A DNA stretch of 64,000 bases from Pseudonocardia lacus (GCF_018531445.1 NZ_JAHDTH010000005.1:18801-82800); one strand, 5' to 3'; counted from the stretch's first letter, positions 50,465-58,600 are shown. Made by a program: numbers and translations. The notes: generated by a model not told the origin, from the sequence alone.

Positions 50465-50698
50465 TTAGATGATCTTGGTCTGGTGGAGTGGCCGGGTGGC
50501 GTCGCGGCGGTGATGTCGTAGCACGGCAGCGATGTTGGCCGCTCCGGCGCTCCGGTGCAGGCCCTTCGGCTCAGTTGAGAAATCCTCGCAGGTCAGAAGC
50601 GTGAGCCGAGTTTCGGGCACCCACACGCTCGGCTCCGGGTCGTGCTCGACCTCGACCGTCGAAGCATGGTTGTTGCAGCTCGGGCAGACTGGGCCCAT
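50465..50698 (-). CDS. Possible small protein with an N-terminal CPSC knuckle
   Basis: 77 residues from ATG 50698: MGPVCPSCNNHASTVEVEHDPEPS, then a VPETRLTLLTCEDF strand and a basic His/Arg-rich tail. CPSC plus a later Cys suggests a metal knuckle. Its ATG overlaps, on the opposite strand, the ATG of the GlxA-like gene at 50697 (within CCATGG), which casts doubt on one of the two starts. No ribosome-binding site is clear. Low confidence. Confidence 0.3.
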   Translation of the reverse strand: MGPVCPSCNNHASTVEVEHDPEPSVWVPETRLTLLTCEDFSTEPKGLHRSAGAANIAAVLRHHRRDATRPLHQTKII

Positions 50699-51725
50699 GG
50701 TCGAGGATGACCTTGCGAGCACGCAACGCGGTGCGGGTCCCGCACCGTCGACGACTTCGTCTCCATCGGCTGTGCGGCGGCTGGTGGTCGTGGTGTCCGC
50801 CGGCACCTCGTTGGGGATGATGTCGTTCGCCTTCGGCGTGTTCGACATGGCAGTGCACCACGGCGCCCTCCCCGAACTCGACGTCCGGTTGGTCGCCGGT
50901 GAGCCGAGCGGGACGATCTGTGGCGGCGGCCTCGTCTGTGACGTGCCGTACGACATGACCGCGGTCAGGTCGGCGGACCTGATCATGGTGCCGTACTGGC
51001 GGGATCCGACCGAACGGCCGCCCGAGCCGCTGCTGCGGTCGTTGCGGGCGGCCCACGCCGCCGGAGCGCGTGTGGCCGGTCTGTGCACGGGAACGTTCGT
51101 GCTGGCCGCGGCCGGGCTCCTGGACGACCGTCCGGCCACCACCCATTGGTCACTCGCCGGGGTGCTCGCCCAGCTGTACCCGAAGGTGCGCGTCCGGGCG
51201 GATGTGCTCTACATCGACGACGGTGATGTGCTCACGGCCGGCGGTGGAGCCGCCGGGATGGACCTCGGCCTGCATCTGATCAGGACGTCCCACGGTGCGG
51301 CCATGGCCAATCGGCTGGCCAGGTTCCTGGTGGTGCCGCCGCAGCGTCCTGGCGGACAGGCGCAGTACATCCAGACACCGGTACCCGAACTGGACCACCG
51401 CGACCCGGTCGGCGATGCGGTGAACTGGGCCCTCGGCCAGCTCGACGGTCCCCTGCCCGTCGATGTCCTCGCCCGTCGGGCACGCATGAGCCGGCGCAAT
51501 TTCGACCGGCGCTTCCACGAGATCACCGGGACCGCCCCGGGGACCTGGTTGACCCACCAGCGCGTGCTGCGTGCCCAGCACCTGTTGGAGTCCACCACGT
51601 TGTCGGTCGACGGGGTGGCGCGCCAGTGCGGATTCTCATCGGCCGCCGCACTCCGACCGCATTTCCGACGACTGGTCGGTGTGTCTCCCGCCGCCTATCG
51701 CAGCGCTTTCAGCATGCTGTCCTGA
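50697..51725 (+). CDS. GlxA/FtrA-family AraC regulator (DJ-1/PfpI domain plus AraC HTH)
   Basis: 342 residues from ATG 50697. DJ-1/PfpI domain (about 28-195): RRLVVVVSAGTSLGMMSFAFGVFDMAVH, then the nucleophile-elbow ARVAGLCTGTFVLAAAGLLDDRPATTHW with Cys retained. AraC domain: PVDVLARRARMSRRNFDRRFHE and VDGVARQCGFSSAAALRPHFRR. FtrA-like proteins control arginine, choline or related catabolism. The keepers of the elbow Cys distinguish it from the paralogue at 20524. It is followed by an epoxide hydrolase 137 bp downstream, a possible target. Confidence 0.86.
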   Translation: MVEDDLASTQRGAGPAPSTTSSPSAVRRLVVVVSAGTSLGMMSFAFGVFDMAVHHGALPELDVRLVAGEPSGTICGGGLVCDVPYDMTAVRSADLIMVPYWRDPTERPPEPLLRSLRAAHAAGARVAGLCTGTFVLAAAGLLDDRPATTHWSLAGVLAQLYPKVRVRADVLYIDDGDVLTAGGGAAGMDLGLHLIRTSHGAAMANRLARFLVVPPQRPGGQAQYIQTPVPELDHRDPVGDAVNWALGQLDGPLPVDVLARRARMSRRNFDRRFHEITGTAPGTWLTHQRVLRAQHLLESTTLSVDGVARQCGFSSAAALRPHFRRLVGVSPAAYRSAFSMLS

Positions 51726-51861
51726 AACCGCCGGTGGTTGGCGAGATCGCCACTTCCGGCGCCCGCGCAGCCGCCGAGAGGATCGGCGTCGGCTTCGGCC
51801 CAGCACGCGATGGGCTGGACGGACCGATCGAGATCGCTGTCGACTGCCGAGGGGACATGCT

Positions 51862-53049
51862 GTGACCAGAGCCGGGAACGGCACCGACACCGCGATCCGA
51901 CCGTTCCGCGTCACCGTCGCGCAAGCGGACCTGGACGACCTCCAGGAGCGGTTGCGGCGCACCCGCTGGGCCAATGAGCTGCCGGTCGAGGTCGAGGTCG
52001 AGGTCGAGGGGACAGCGACCCGGCCTGGCCCGGTGCTGCCCGGCTGGGAATACGGCGTCCCGCTCGCCTACGTCAAGCGGCTGGTCGACTACTGGCGGGA
52101 CGGCTACGACTGGCCCGGGTGGGAGGCGCGGCTCAACGAGCATCCGCAGTTCGTCACCGAGATCGACGGGCAGGACATCCATTTCCTGCACGTGCGTTCC
52201 CCCGAACCGGACGCCCTGCCTCTGGTCCTCACCCACGGCTGGCCCAACTCGGTGGTGGAATACCTGGACCTCATCGGCCCGCTCAGCGATCCCCGCGCCC
52301 ACGGCGGCGATCCGGCTGACGCGTTCGAACTGGTGATCCCGTCGATCCCCGGCTTCGCCTTCTCCGGGCCCACCACCGAGCCCGGCTGGAACCGGCACCG
52401 CATCGCCCGGGCCTGGGTGGAGCTCATGACCCGTCTGGGCCATGACCGCTTCGGTGTGCACGGCAACGACGCAGGCGCGGAGATCTCTCCCGAGGTGGGC
52501 CGGACCGCCCCGGACCGCGTCGTCGGTGTCCACGTCACCCAGATCTTCTCGTTCCCCTCCGGCGATCCGGCCGAGTTCGAGGGTCTGTCCGAGCAGGACA
52601 TGGCGCTGCTGGCGTTCCTGCAGGCGTTCACCGAGGAGATGTCGGCGTACGCCCAACTCCAGGCGACGAAGCCGCAGAACATCGCGCACGCCCTCGCCGA
52701 CTCCCCGGCCGGCCAACTCGCGTGGAGCGGGCAGCTGTTCGGGGAAGCCGTCAGCCCGGACGTCGTCATCACGAACGCCGCCATCTACTGGCTCACGAAC
52801 ACGGCCGCCTCGGCGGCCCGGCTCTACTACGAGAACAGGCTCGCCGGAGCACCGGACGGACCGACCACCGTGCCGACCGGACTGGCGGCGTTCGCCGACG
52901 ATTTCCGGCCGGTGCGCCGCTTCGCCGAACGCGATCACCGCAACATCGTGTCGTGGAACGAGTTCGACCGCGGCGGCCATTGGGCCGCCCACGATGCGAC
53001 CGAGCTCCTCACCGGCGATCTCCGGCAGTTCTTCCGCCGCCTCCGGTGA
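51862..53049 (+). CDS. Epoxide hydrolase (EHN-domain, microsomal-like)
   Basis: 395 residues from GTG 51862 with GAGGGG upstream. N-terminal EHN domain (about 10-115) and alpha/beta hydrolase core: oxyanion HGWP (125-128), nucleophile Asp203 in HGNDAGAEIS, and the catalytic His near 373 in DRGGHWAAHD. Family members open epoxides to diols through an Asp-ester. A fourfold GAGGTC hexamer encodes VEVEVEVE at about 52-58, a slippage-prone insert that is absent from the usual family sequence. It probably detoxifies an epoxide and may be co-transcribed with the cupin 24 bp downstream. Confidence 0.87.
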   Translation: MTRAGNGTDTAIRPFRVTVAQADLDDLQERLRRTRWANELPVEVEVEVEGTATRPGPVLPGWEYGVPLAYVKRLVDYWRDGYDWPGWEARLNEHPQFVTEIDGQDIHFLHVRSPEPDALPLVLTHGWPNSVVEYLDLIGPLSDPRAHGGDPADAFELVIPSIPGFAFSGPTTEPGWNRHRIARAWVELMTRLGHDRFGVHGNDAGAEISPEVGRTAPDRVVGVHVTQIFSFPSGDPAEFEGLSEQDMALLAFLQAFTEEMSAYAQLQATKPQNIAHALADSPAGQLAWSGQLFGEAVSPDVVITNAAIYWLTNTAASAARLYYENRLAGAPDGPTTVPTGLAAFADDFRPVRRFAERDHRNIVSWNEFDRGGHWAAHDATELLTGDLRQFFRRLR

Positions 53050-53072
53050 GCGCAGCCGACGGAGGGAGCGCG

Positions 53073-53801
53073 ATGGACGTCGGTCGCAGGACGGTGCTGG
53101 GAGCCGCGGCACTCGGGCTGGTCGGGCTGGTGGGCTGCGCCGGCACAGCCCCGGCGACGACGGGCGCACAGCAGGTCCCGTTCACCACGACCCCGCCGAG
53201 CGGGGCAGAGAGCAGGCAGTCGATGCGAGTACGCCGAGTTGTCACAGGCCACGACCACAACGGCCGCGCTGTCGTCGTCAGCGACGCTGACGTCGAGCCC
53301 ACCGACCCGGATTTCGCGCCCAAGTGGTCGGTCTGGGCAGCCGACCGGACCGTGACCTTCCCCGACGATGGCACGCCTGCGGACTTCGCGGGCCCGTTGA
53401 TCCCCGCGCCGGGTGGCTTCCACGTCGTCGTCCTCACCCTCCCGCCGCACTTCAACACCGACGTCATGTTCGACACCTCGGACCCGATCCGGGCCGCCGA
53501 GATCGCCAGGGCGCAGATGGCCGAGGCGGTCGCGGTCGTCCCCGACCCCAACCCGCCCGGCAGCTACGGAACCATCCCGGGCTTCACCGGCCTGCACGCG
53601 ACCGCCTCGATCGACTGCATGACCCCGATCTCCGGCGAATCCGTGTTCGTGCTCGAGGACGAGGAGATCCGCCTCACGCCCGGCGATTGGGTGGTCGTCA
53701 ACGGCGTGACGCACGCCTGGCGCAACGACCAGGACCAGCCCGTCGTCATGGTCGGTGTCATCGTCGGCGCCGAACACCGTGGCGTGCCGCTCCGGCAGTG
53801 A
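53073..53801 (+). CDS. Secreted or lipoprotein cupin-domain protein
   Basis: 242 residues from ATG 53073 with GGAGGGAG upstream. The N-terminus (RRTVLGAAALGLVGLVGCAG) combines a twin-arginine-like start with a lipobox (LVGC), so it is probably exported and lipid-anchored. The C-terminal cupin region has GGFHVVVLTLPPHF, SVFVLEDEEIRLTPGDWVVVNG and THAWRNDQDQPVVMV; GDWVVVNGVTHAWRN fits cupin motif 2 with its metal His. Motif 1 is partly degenerate. It follows the epoxide hydrolase and ends exactly at the left end of the IS element at 53799. Confidence 0.75.
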   Translation: MDVGRRTVLGAAALGLVGLVGCAGTAPATTGAQQVPFTTTPPSGAESRQSMRVRRVVTGHDHNGRAVVVSDADVEPTDPDFAPKWSVWAADRTVTFPDDGTPADFAGPLIPAPGGFHVVVLTLPPHFNTDVMFDTSDPIRAAEIARAQMAEAVAVVPDPNPPGSYGTIPGFTGLHATASIDCMTPISGESVFVLEDEEIRLTPGDWVVVNGVTHAWRNDQDQPVVMVGVIVGAEHRGVPLRQ

Positions 53802-53853
53802 GCCTTTGCCAACCTGGTGAGGCGGCTGGCCAGCGGTTGTGCGGCGTGGCGTG
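53799..53853 (+). repeat. IS left-end copy 1
   Basis: Inverted repeat at 53799-53816 plus a 16-bp TGTGCGGCGTGGCGTG (53838-53853) that is also in copy 2 at 54714-54729 with similar spacing. Confidence 0.65.
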
Positions 53854-53969
53854 CGGCCCGGGAGTGGATGTGCCAGCGCTGCGGCCGTCGTGGACAGCCT
53901 GGTGGGGGCGGTGGTAGAGGTGTGCCCACCGTCCTGGGCGGACGGATCGATCGCGTCGCCTTCGCGGTT

Positions 53970-53986
53970 GGAGTGTCCGACACTCC
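53970..53986. promoter_or_regulatory. Putative operator (GGAGTGTC-C-GACACTCC)
   Basis: A perfect 8-1-8 palindrome 32-48 bp upstream of the methyltransferase GTG, overlapping the predicted -35 region of its leaderless promoter. It implies a dedicated regulator. Confidence 0.6.
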
Positions 53987-54004
53987 TACGTCCGACCTGT
54001 TCCC

Positions 54005-54010
54005 TAGAGT
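54005..54010 (+). promoter_or_regulatory. Putative -10 box (TAGAGT), leaderless methyltransferase transcript
   Basis: TAGAGT lies 7 nt before GTG 54018 with no ribosome-binding site, as in other leaderless genes of this window. Confidence 0.4.
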
Positions 54011-54017
54011 CCGGCGG

Positions 54018-54683
54018 GTGAGTGAGAACGAAGCGTTGGATCGGACCCGCCGAGACTACGACGAGGTCGCCGAGTTGTACGACGACATGGTGCGACAGGG
54101 CGACAAAGTCATCGATGCGCTGTCAGCAGGGATGATCAACGCCTTCGCCGAGCTCGTCCGCGCCGGTGGGTCGGTGGGTGCTGTGGTCGATGCGGGTTGC
54201 GGTCCCGGACAGTGGACCGATCACCTGGATCGAGCCGGTATCCGGGCTTACGGGATCGATCTGTCACCGGCCATGGTCGCGATCGCCCGCCGGCATCGTC
54301 CCGACCTGCGCTATGAGGTCGGTTCTATGCTCCATCTCGACGCAGGGGACGAGTCGATCGCGGGCATCCTGGCGCACTTCTCGTTGATCCACACGCCGCC
54401 GGACCTGCTTCCGCGCGTCCTGACCGAGTTCGCCCGAGTGGTAGAGCCGGGCGGACCCCTGCTGATCGGTGTGCAGACCACCGACACCGCAGACGCCGAC
54501 GGTTGGGTCCCGTACGACCACAGAGCCTCACCGGCGTATCTGTGGACCCTCGACGCGCTCGCCGGCCGACTGCGCGAGCACGACTTCGCCGAGCTCGGAC
54601 GCCTGCGAATCGTTGCTCCGGCGCCAGGCAAGCCCCCCGCCGGATACCTGCTGGCGCGCCATGACGCCAGAAGTAACGAATGA
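54018..54683 (+). CDS. Class I SAM-dependent methyltransferase inside an IS-bounded segment
   Basis: 221 residues from GTG 54018. Typical class I motifs: AELYDDMVRQGDKV at the start, motif I VVDAGCGPGQWTDHLDRAG (about 60-78), YGIDLSPAMVAIARRH and the post-motif MLHLDAGDESIAGILAHFSLIHTPP. The substrate is unknown. It lies between two copies of the IS left end, with its own promoter and a 17-bp palindrome, so it appears to be a passenger. Its codon use is less GC-skewed than its neighbours by eye, which would suit a foreign origin. Confidence 0.82.
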   Translation: MSENEALDRTRRDYDEVAELYDDMVRQGDKVIDALSAGMINAFAELVRAGGSVGAVVDAGCGPGQWTDHLDRAGIRAYGIDLSPAMVAIARRHRPDLRYEVGSMLHLDAGDESIAGILAHFSLIHTPPDLLPRVLTEFARVVEPGGPLLIGVQTTDTADADGWVPYDHRASPAYLWTLDALAGRLREHDFAELGRLRIVAPAPGKPPAGYLLARHDARSNE

Positions 54684-54729
54684 ATTTTGCCGACCTGGGC
54701 GGGCAGTCGGCGGTGTGCGGCGTGGCGTG
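54681..54729 (+). repeat. IS left-end copy 2
   Basis: TGAATTTTGCCGACCTGG (54681-54698) resembles the outer left repeat, and TGTGCGGCGTGGCGTG (54714-54729) is identical to copy 1. This is the left end expected for the minimal IS that contains the transposase. Confidence 0.6.
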
Positions 54730-54799
54730 ACCTCGAATGGGTGAATCTCCTGGTAGACGGGCGATTGCCTAGATCAACACGCCCACCAGGAGCTTCAAC

Positions 54800-55597
54800 G
54801 TGCTGTCCTACCCGTCCGGGATGACCGTGTCCAGCCGCGCCCTCGGCGTGCTCTCCGATGCGCTGCGAGCGCAGCGCAACCAGCGCCGAACCCGGTGGCG
54901 GAAGCTCTCGCCAGGCCGGCAGGCGCTGCTCGTGGTCGCGCACCTGCGTAAGGGCGAGACCTACGCCGACCTGGCCTGTGGCTTCCGCATCGGGACCTCG
55001 ACGGTGTACCGGTACATCCGTGAGGCGCTCGAACTGCTCGCCGCGATGGCTCCCACCCTGGCCCAGGCGATCGAGGTCGCCCGCCGCAAGGCGTTCGTGA
55101 TCCTCGACGGCACCCTGCTGCGCATCGACCGGGTAGGCATGACATCGGGCTATGACCGGGCCTTCTACTCCGGCAAGCACAAGGCCCACGGGCTGAACGT
55201 GCAGGTCGTCGCCGACCCGATCGGCCGGCTGGTGTGGATCTCGCCGCCGCTGCCCGGCGCGAGACATGACATGGGCGCTGCCCGTGAGCACGGGATCATC
55301 GACGCGCTGGCCACCCACGAGATTCCCGCGGCGGCCGACACCGCCTATCAGGGCGCCGGGCCGACGGTCGCGGTTCCGCAGCGGCGCCGTCGGAAGGATC
55401 TGGGCAGCGGCCGCTACCGGCGCCTGTCCCGGAACCAGAAGGACGTCAACACCGCCCACGCCCGCCGCCGTGGACCCTGCGAGCGGGCCAACGCCGAGCT
55501 GAAGAACTGGCGGGTCCTGCGGAAGATCCGCTCCAGCCCGAACACCGCCCACCGGCTCATCGCCGCAGTTCAGACCCTCATGATCGCCAGCGCATGA
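54800..55597 (+). CDS. IS5-family transposase (DDE type)
   Basis: 265 residues from GTG 54800. An N-terminal helix-turn-helix (KGETYADLACGFRIGTSTVYRYI) precedes a DDE catalytic core: the first Asp in FVILDGTLLRID, the second in AADTAYQGAG (or LPGARHDMG), and Glu in CERANAELKNWRVLRKIR, which is the conserved C-terminal block of the IS5 group. It appears full-length and uninterrupted, so the element may be active. Its right inverted repeat begins two bases after the stop. Confidence 0.88.
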   Translation: MLSYPSGMTVSSRALGVLSDALRAQRNQRRTRWRKLSPGRQALLVVAHLRKGETYADLACGFRIGTSTVYRYIREALELLAAMAPTLAQAIEVARRKAFVILDGTLLRIDRVGMTSGYDRAFYSGKHKAHGLNVQVVADPIGRLVWISPPLPGARHDMGAAREHGIIDALATHEIPAAADTAYQGAGPTVAVPQRRRRKDLGSGRYRRLSRNQKDVNTAHARRRGPCERANAELKNWRVLRKIRSSPNTAHRLIAAVQTLMIASA

Positions 55598-55659
55598 TCA
55601 GGTTGACAAAGGCTCAGTGAGATGGCCGTGACTCGCAACGCCCGCGCTGCGGCGAATAC

Positions 55660-56245
55660 GTGATCGAGCAGGACTTCGTCCTGCTGCTTCGATGCGTGGA
55701 ACCGCCGGTCACGGGTGTTCAGGGTCCCCGCCGGCTAGCGGTGCGAGGCCACATCGCCCTCGCCCAGCGGCTGCTGCCGTCCTCCGACATCGCCGCGCTG
55801 CACGCGCAGGGCCCCGCGGTCGCGCGGGCCGTCGACACCGCCCAGTCCGCGCTGCTGTCGCTCGACCTGCACGGCAACTGGTGCGGGCCCGGGCACTCGG
55901 GCCCCGGAGCGCCCGTGGACCCCGTCGACCAGGTGTGCTGCTGCCGCCACCACCGGTGCTACAGCTCCCGCGGCTACCTCGACTGCAAGTCCGACCGCGA
56001 CCTCATCGCCGCGATGCCGCGCGCGATCGCCGACAGCCGCACCACCGCGGCCGGGAGGGCGCGGCCTCGCCGCCGCCGCCGTGTTCTCCGCACTCCCCTG
56101 CCTCTGCTACGAGAGGTGCCTCCCCTTCCTCGGATGCACCAAGTTCCCGCCGCCCGTGCCCGGGATCCCGGGCGTCAAGAGGTGCCCACCGGGAACCGCC
56201 CAATGGGACCTGCCGGGCCGGATACGGAAGGCTCGGTGCCGGTAG
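55660..56245 (+). pseudogene. Phospholipase-A2-like Cys-rich protein, 5'-truncated and frameshifted
   Basis: Frame 1 gives LDLHGNWCGPGHSG (calcium-loop-like) and DQVCCCRHHRCYSSRGYLDC, which aligns with the D-x-CC-x-x-HD-x-CY active site of secreted PLA2; the catalytic His is kept but the paired Asp reads His. At 56055-56060 the frame slips by one G in GGGAGGG, and the Cys-rich continuation LPCLCYERCLPFLGC and VKRCPPGTAQWDL follows in the next frame to a stop at 56245. No signal peptide is visible; the IS end is only 44 bp upstream of the first start codon, so the 5' end was probably lost to the insertion. Confidence 0.6.
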
Positions 56246-56285
56246 AGCATCCGCCGGGGTACACCGACGTGCTCGGTCACGGCCT

Positions 56286-56837
56286 TCACCAGCGATGCGC
56301 AACGTCGACGACGATGCGCGTGTCGCCTCCCGGTCCGGCGAGCGTGAACACCCGGAACGGCAGCCGCGCCCGGGTGCCGACCCCGAGCGTGGTGTACCCC
56401 TCGAACGATCCGGCGTAGACCACCGACCGCAGGGTCCGGAACCCCACCGGCTCGGCGACGCGCTGCCCGACACCGGCCCGGTAGGTCGGCTGACCGTTCT
56501 CGTCGTGGGCCGGATGACGCAGGACGACCGCCAGGCGCGCCCCGCCCGGAACGGGCACGAACTCCCCGGAACCGTCGGCGAGCACCGCGTCCACGTAGGC
56601 CACGTCCCAGCCGGCGCCGACAGAGCCTGCGATATGGAACACCACCCGGTCGAAGCACGGGTGCTGTCCGGTGCGGACCTGGACCAGCGGCGAGGGGTTC
56701 TGGGTCGCGCTGGACCGCGGTATGGACCCCCATCCGGTGGCGCAGCCGGCGGCCGCCGCGGCGGCGGGTGGGAGCCCCCCGAGCAGCAGGGCGCCAGCGG
56801 CGAGAACGGGGACGACGAGGGTGCGGATTCTGGTCAT
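56286..56837 (-). CDS. Secreted protein with AMIN-like domain
   Basis: 183 residues from ATG 56837 with AGGAGG upstream. A Sec signal (RTLVVPVLAAGALLLGGLPPAAAAAAG) precedes a beta-rich domain: VQVRTGQHPCFDRVVFHIAG, VDAVLADGSGEFVPVPGGARL, SVVYAGSFEGYTTLGVGTRARLPFRVFTL and RIVVDVAH. This order matches the actinobacterial AMIN-like domain found in exported proteins thought to sit at the cell envelope. One Cys pair (GCATGW, HPCFDR). It is convergent with the PLA2-like remnant. Confidence 0.75.
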   Translation of the reverse strand: MTRIRTLVVPVLAAGALLLGGLPPAAAAAAGCATGWGSIPRSSATQNPSPLVQVRTGQHPCFDRVVFHIAGSVGAGWDVAYVDAVLADGSGEFVPVPGGARLAVVLRHPAHDENGQPTYRAGVGQRVAEPVGFRTLRSVVYAGSFEGYTTLGVGTRARLPFRVFTLAGPGGDTRIVVDVAHRW

Positions 56838-57034
56838 GGCGGCCTCCTGGGCCGTTGCGCTGAGACAACCTTAAAGACGTCGAGCGTCCTCTCAGGTTGC
56901 CTCCGGACGGCCTCCGATCCGGCGTCCTCGCCCGTGATACCGCGTCAGGTCCGGCGGGGCTCGCGCTCAGCGCGTCGCGGCGTCGGGTCCCGCTGCAGGG
57001 GACAGATCGATCGCCTGTACGTCAAGGGCGCGCG

Positions 57035-57652
57035 CTACGGCGCTACGCGGGTCGGACCGAGGCAGAAGTAGATGCGGTTCTTGACAGGTGCGCGGAGGAA
57101 CCACTCGTACTCGGACGTGCCGCCCGCATCGCGGCAATCGGCGAAGTAGCCGTCTCTCGGGAAGCCGACGTCACGGCCGAGCACCCGCGCCGTCGCTGCA
57201 GGGTCCGCGCACTCGACCCGCCGGACCCCACCCGTCTCAGCCCCGGTACGCACGTCCACGCCGGCCAGGCAGTCACCGACGTCGGCCGCGTTCACCGCCG
57301 TGGCCGGGTCGACACCGGGCGGGCCGAGACACAACGTGAAGCGACGCTTCCGCTCGCTATAACTCCAGGTCACCCCAGGGACGAGCACGCAGTCCGCGTA
57401 TCGCTCGTCGAAGCGCTCGAGCACCTGAAAGGGAGCGACGGCGCAGTCGGCGCCCACGTAGAGATTGAACGGCCCGCCCAACGGCTCGATGCAATCGCCG
57501 ACCTCCGCGCTCCCGGGGCCACCACGGACGATCAAACTGCCGATACCGAACAGGACGGTGCCACCCCCCACCAGCACGCCAGCAATCACCGCCAAAGCCA
57601 TCAACCGCGTCAGGCCGCCGCGAACGGGTCGACGAACGAGAATACTCACCAT
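57035..57652 (-). CDS. Membrane-anchored exported protein of unknown function (LppU-like)
   Basis: 205 residues from ATG 57652. One hydrophobic anchor (LMALAVIAGVLVGGGTVLFGIGSLI, about 15-40) follows a basic head; the rest is extracellular with evenly spaced cysteines (VGDCIEPLGG, VGADCAVAPF, YADCVLVPG, RFTLCLGPPG, GDCLAGVD, RVECADP, FADCRDAGG, IYFCLGP). Two halves look alike, each with VGDC...C...C...CLGP, so this may be an internal duplication. The pattern resembles the LppU/SCO3897-like family; the function is unknown. Confidence 0.6.
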   Translation of the reverse strand: MVSILVRRPVRGGLTRLMALAVIAGVLVGGGTVLFGIGSLIVRGGPGSAEVGDCIEPLGGPFNLYVGADCAVAPFQVLERFDERYADCVLVPGVTWSYSERKRRFTLCLGPPGVDPATAVNAADVGDCLAGVDVRTGAETGGVRRVECADPAATARVLGRDVGFPRDGYFADCRDAGGTSEYEWFLRAPVKNRIYFCLGPTRVAP

Positions 57653-58600
57653 GTTCCTCAAGATGTCCGGTGGATGAAGCTGTGGCGCCACGTGCCGTGC
57701 AGCGGACGAAACCCGCCGGTACGGCCGTTGACCAGCACCCGTGCTGGCAGACACCCTGCTGCGCACTGGTCTCCCGACGTGGCCGATTGCGTCCAGCTGA
57801 CCGATTGCGACAGTGCTCGCCGTGCTCGCGATGACGCGGACGGAGCCCCTCAGCCCAGTCGAGCGCCTATGCAGCGCCGAGCTGGTCGCCAATCTGCACC
57901 GCGGCCACCGCGGCTCTGCCGCCTCGTTGGCGAAGTCCCCGGCTCAGGACCCAAGCGTCCCCGACTACGTACGCGCACGAGCCGCGCAACGCCTCGCGCG
58001 CTGGAGCGCGAACACATCGCACCGAAGCTCGAACGCTGCTCGCCGACCAGAGCTGGGCCCGCTCGGCCACCCCTCGGTGTCGGCAACGTCGAAGCGCAGC
58101 GGAGGCATCGAGTCGGGCCACCCCGTCCTCAAGAGTTGGCGGATTCTGCACAAGATCCACTGCCGCGTCCGACCGCCCGGGCAGCGGGCACACGTTCGGC
58201 GGCAACGCCGTGGCCACTGCACAGCGGCGACCTCGCCAGCCTTCAGCGGCCAGGCCTCCTTCATCAACGAGGCACCCGACTCGTTCGGCGGCACCGCCAC
58301 GATCGCCTCCTCGGCCACCGCCGGCTCCTACCCGGTCACCGGACCGACACGGTCCGTCGAACTCCTCGAACGCCCAGGACGTGGCCGAGGGGTTCGCCGG
58401 TCGGGTCGGAGCGACACGGGCGACACGCGGTGCGGCGACAGGCCCGTTCAGCTGATCCCCCGCCAGCGCGTGGTCGGGCGCGGAGTGCGGCACACATTCG
58501 CCGCCCTGGACGTGGCCTCGGCGCAGCTGCCCACCGGCTCCGCAACCGCGACCGCAAGCGCCGAGCCGGTCCCTTGCCTTCTTGCGCCCCTGGCCGTCGT
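57653..58600. other. Degraded region with mobile-element debris
   Basis: About 950 bp with no intact gene. One IS5-like C-terminal fragment is recognisable (58090-58190). A tandem-like GCGACACGGGCGACACGCGGTGCGGC near 58407-58432 has a relative near 60321-60346. Confidence 0.5.
58090..58190 (+). pseudogene. IS5-type transposase C-terminal fragment
   Basis: The frame here reads SGHPVLKSWRILHKIHCR, matching the conserved IS5 block (the intact transposase has AELKNWRVLRKIRSSP). Neither the catalytic Asp residues nor ends are found around it. Confidence 0.5.

Larger units (their letters stand above)
53799..55616 (+). mobile_element. IS5-type element or composite carrying a methyltransferase passenger
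   Basis: Outer inverted repeats TGAGCCTTTGCCAACCTG (53799-53816) and, as reverse complement, TGAGCCTTTGTCAACCTG (55599-55616), 17/18 identical. Inside are a SAM methyltransferase and an IS5-type transposase. A second, weaker left end at 54681-54729 lies right before the transposase, so a minimal 0.94-kb IS may sit beside a copied left end. No clear target-site duplication: CAG precedes and GTG follows. Confidence 0.6.

Noticed and set aside
51709..53169. Long minus-strand frame opposite the epoxide hydrolase
   Set aside because: It is antisense of a clear alpha/beta hydrolase with intact catalytic motifs and has no family resemblance.
58160..58590. Possible Ig/MBG-like surface protein (TATIASSATAGSYPVTG)
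   Set aside because: The low-complexity Ser/Thr/Ala reading lacks a start, a signal and a partner domain and lies in IS debris; treated as non-coding.
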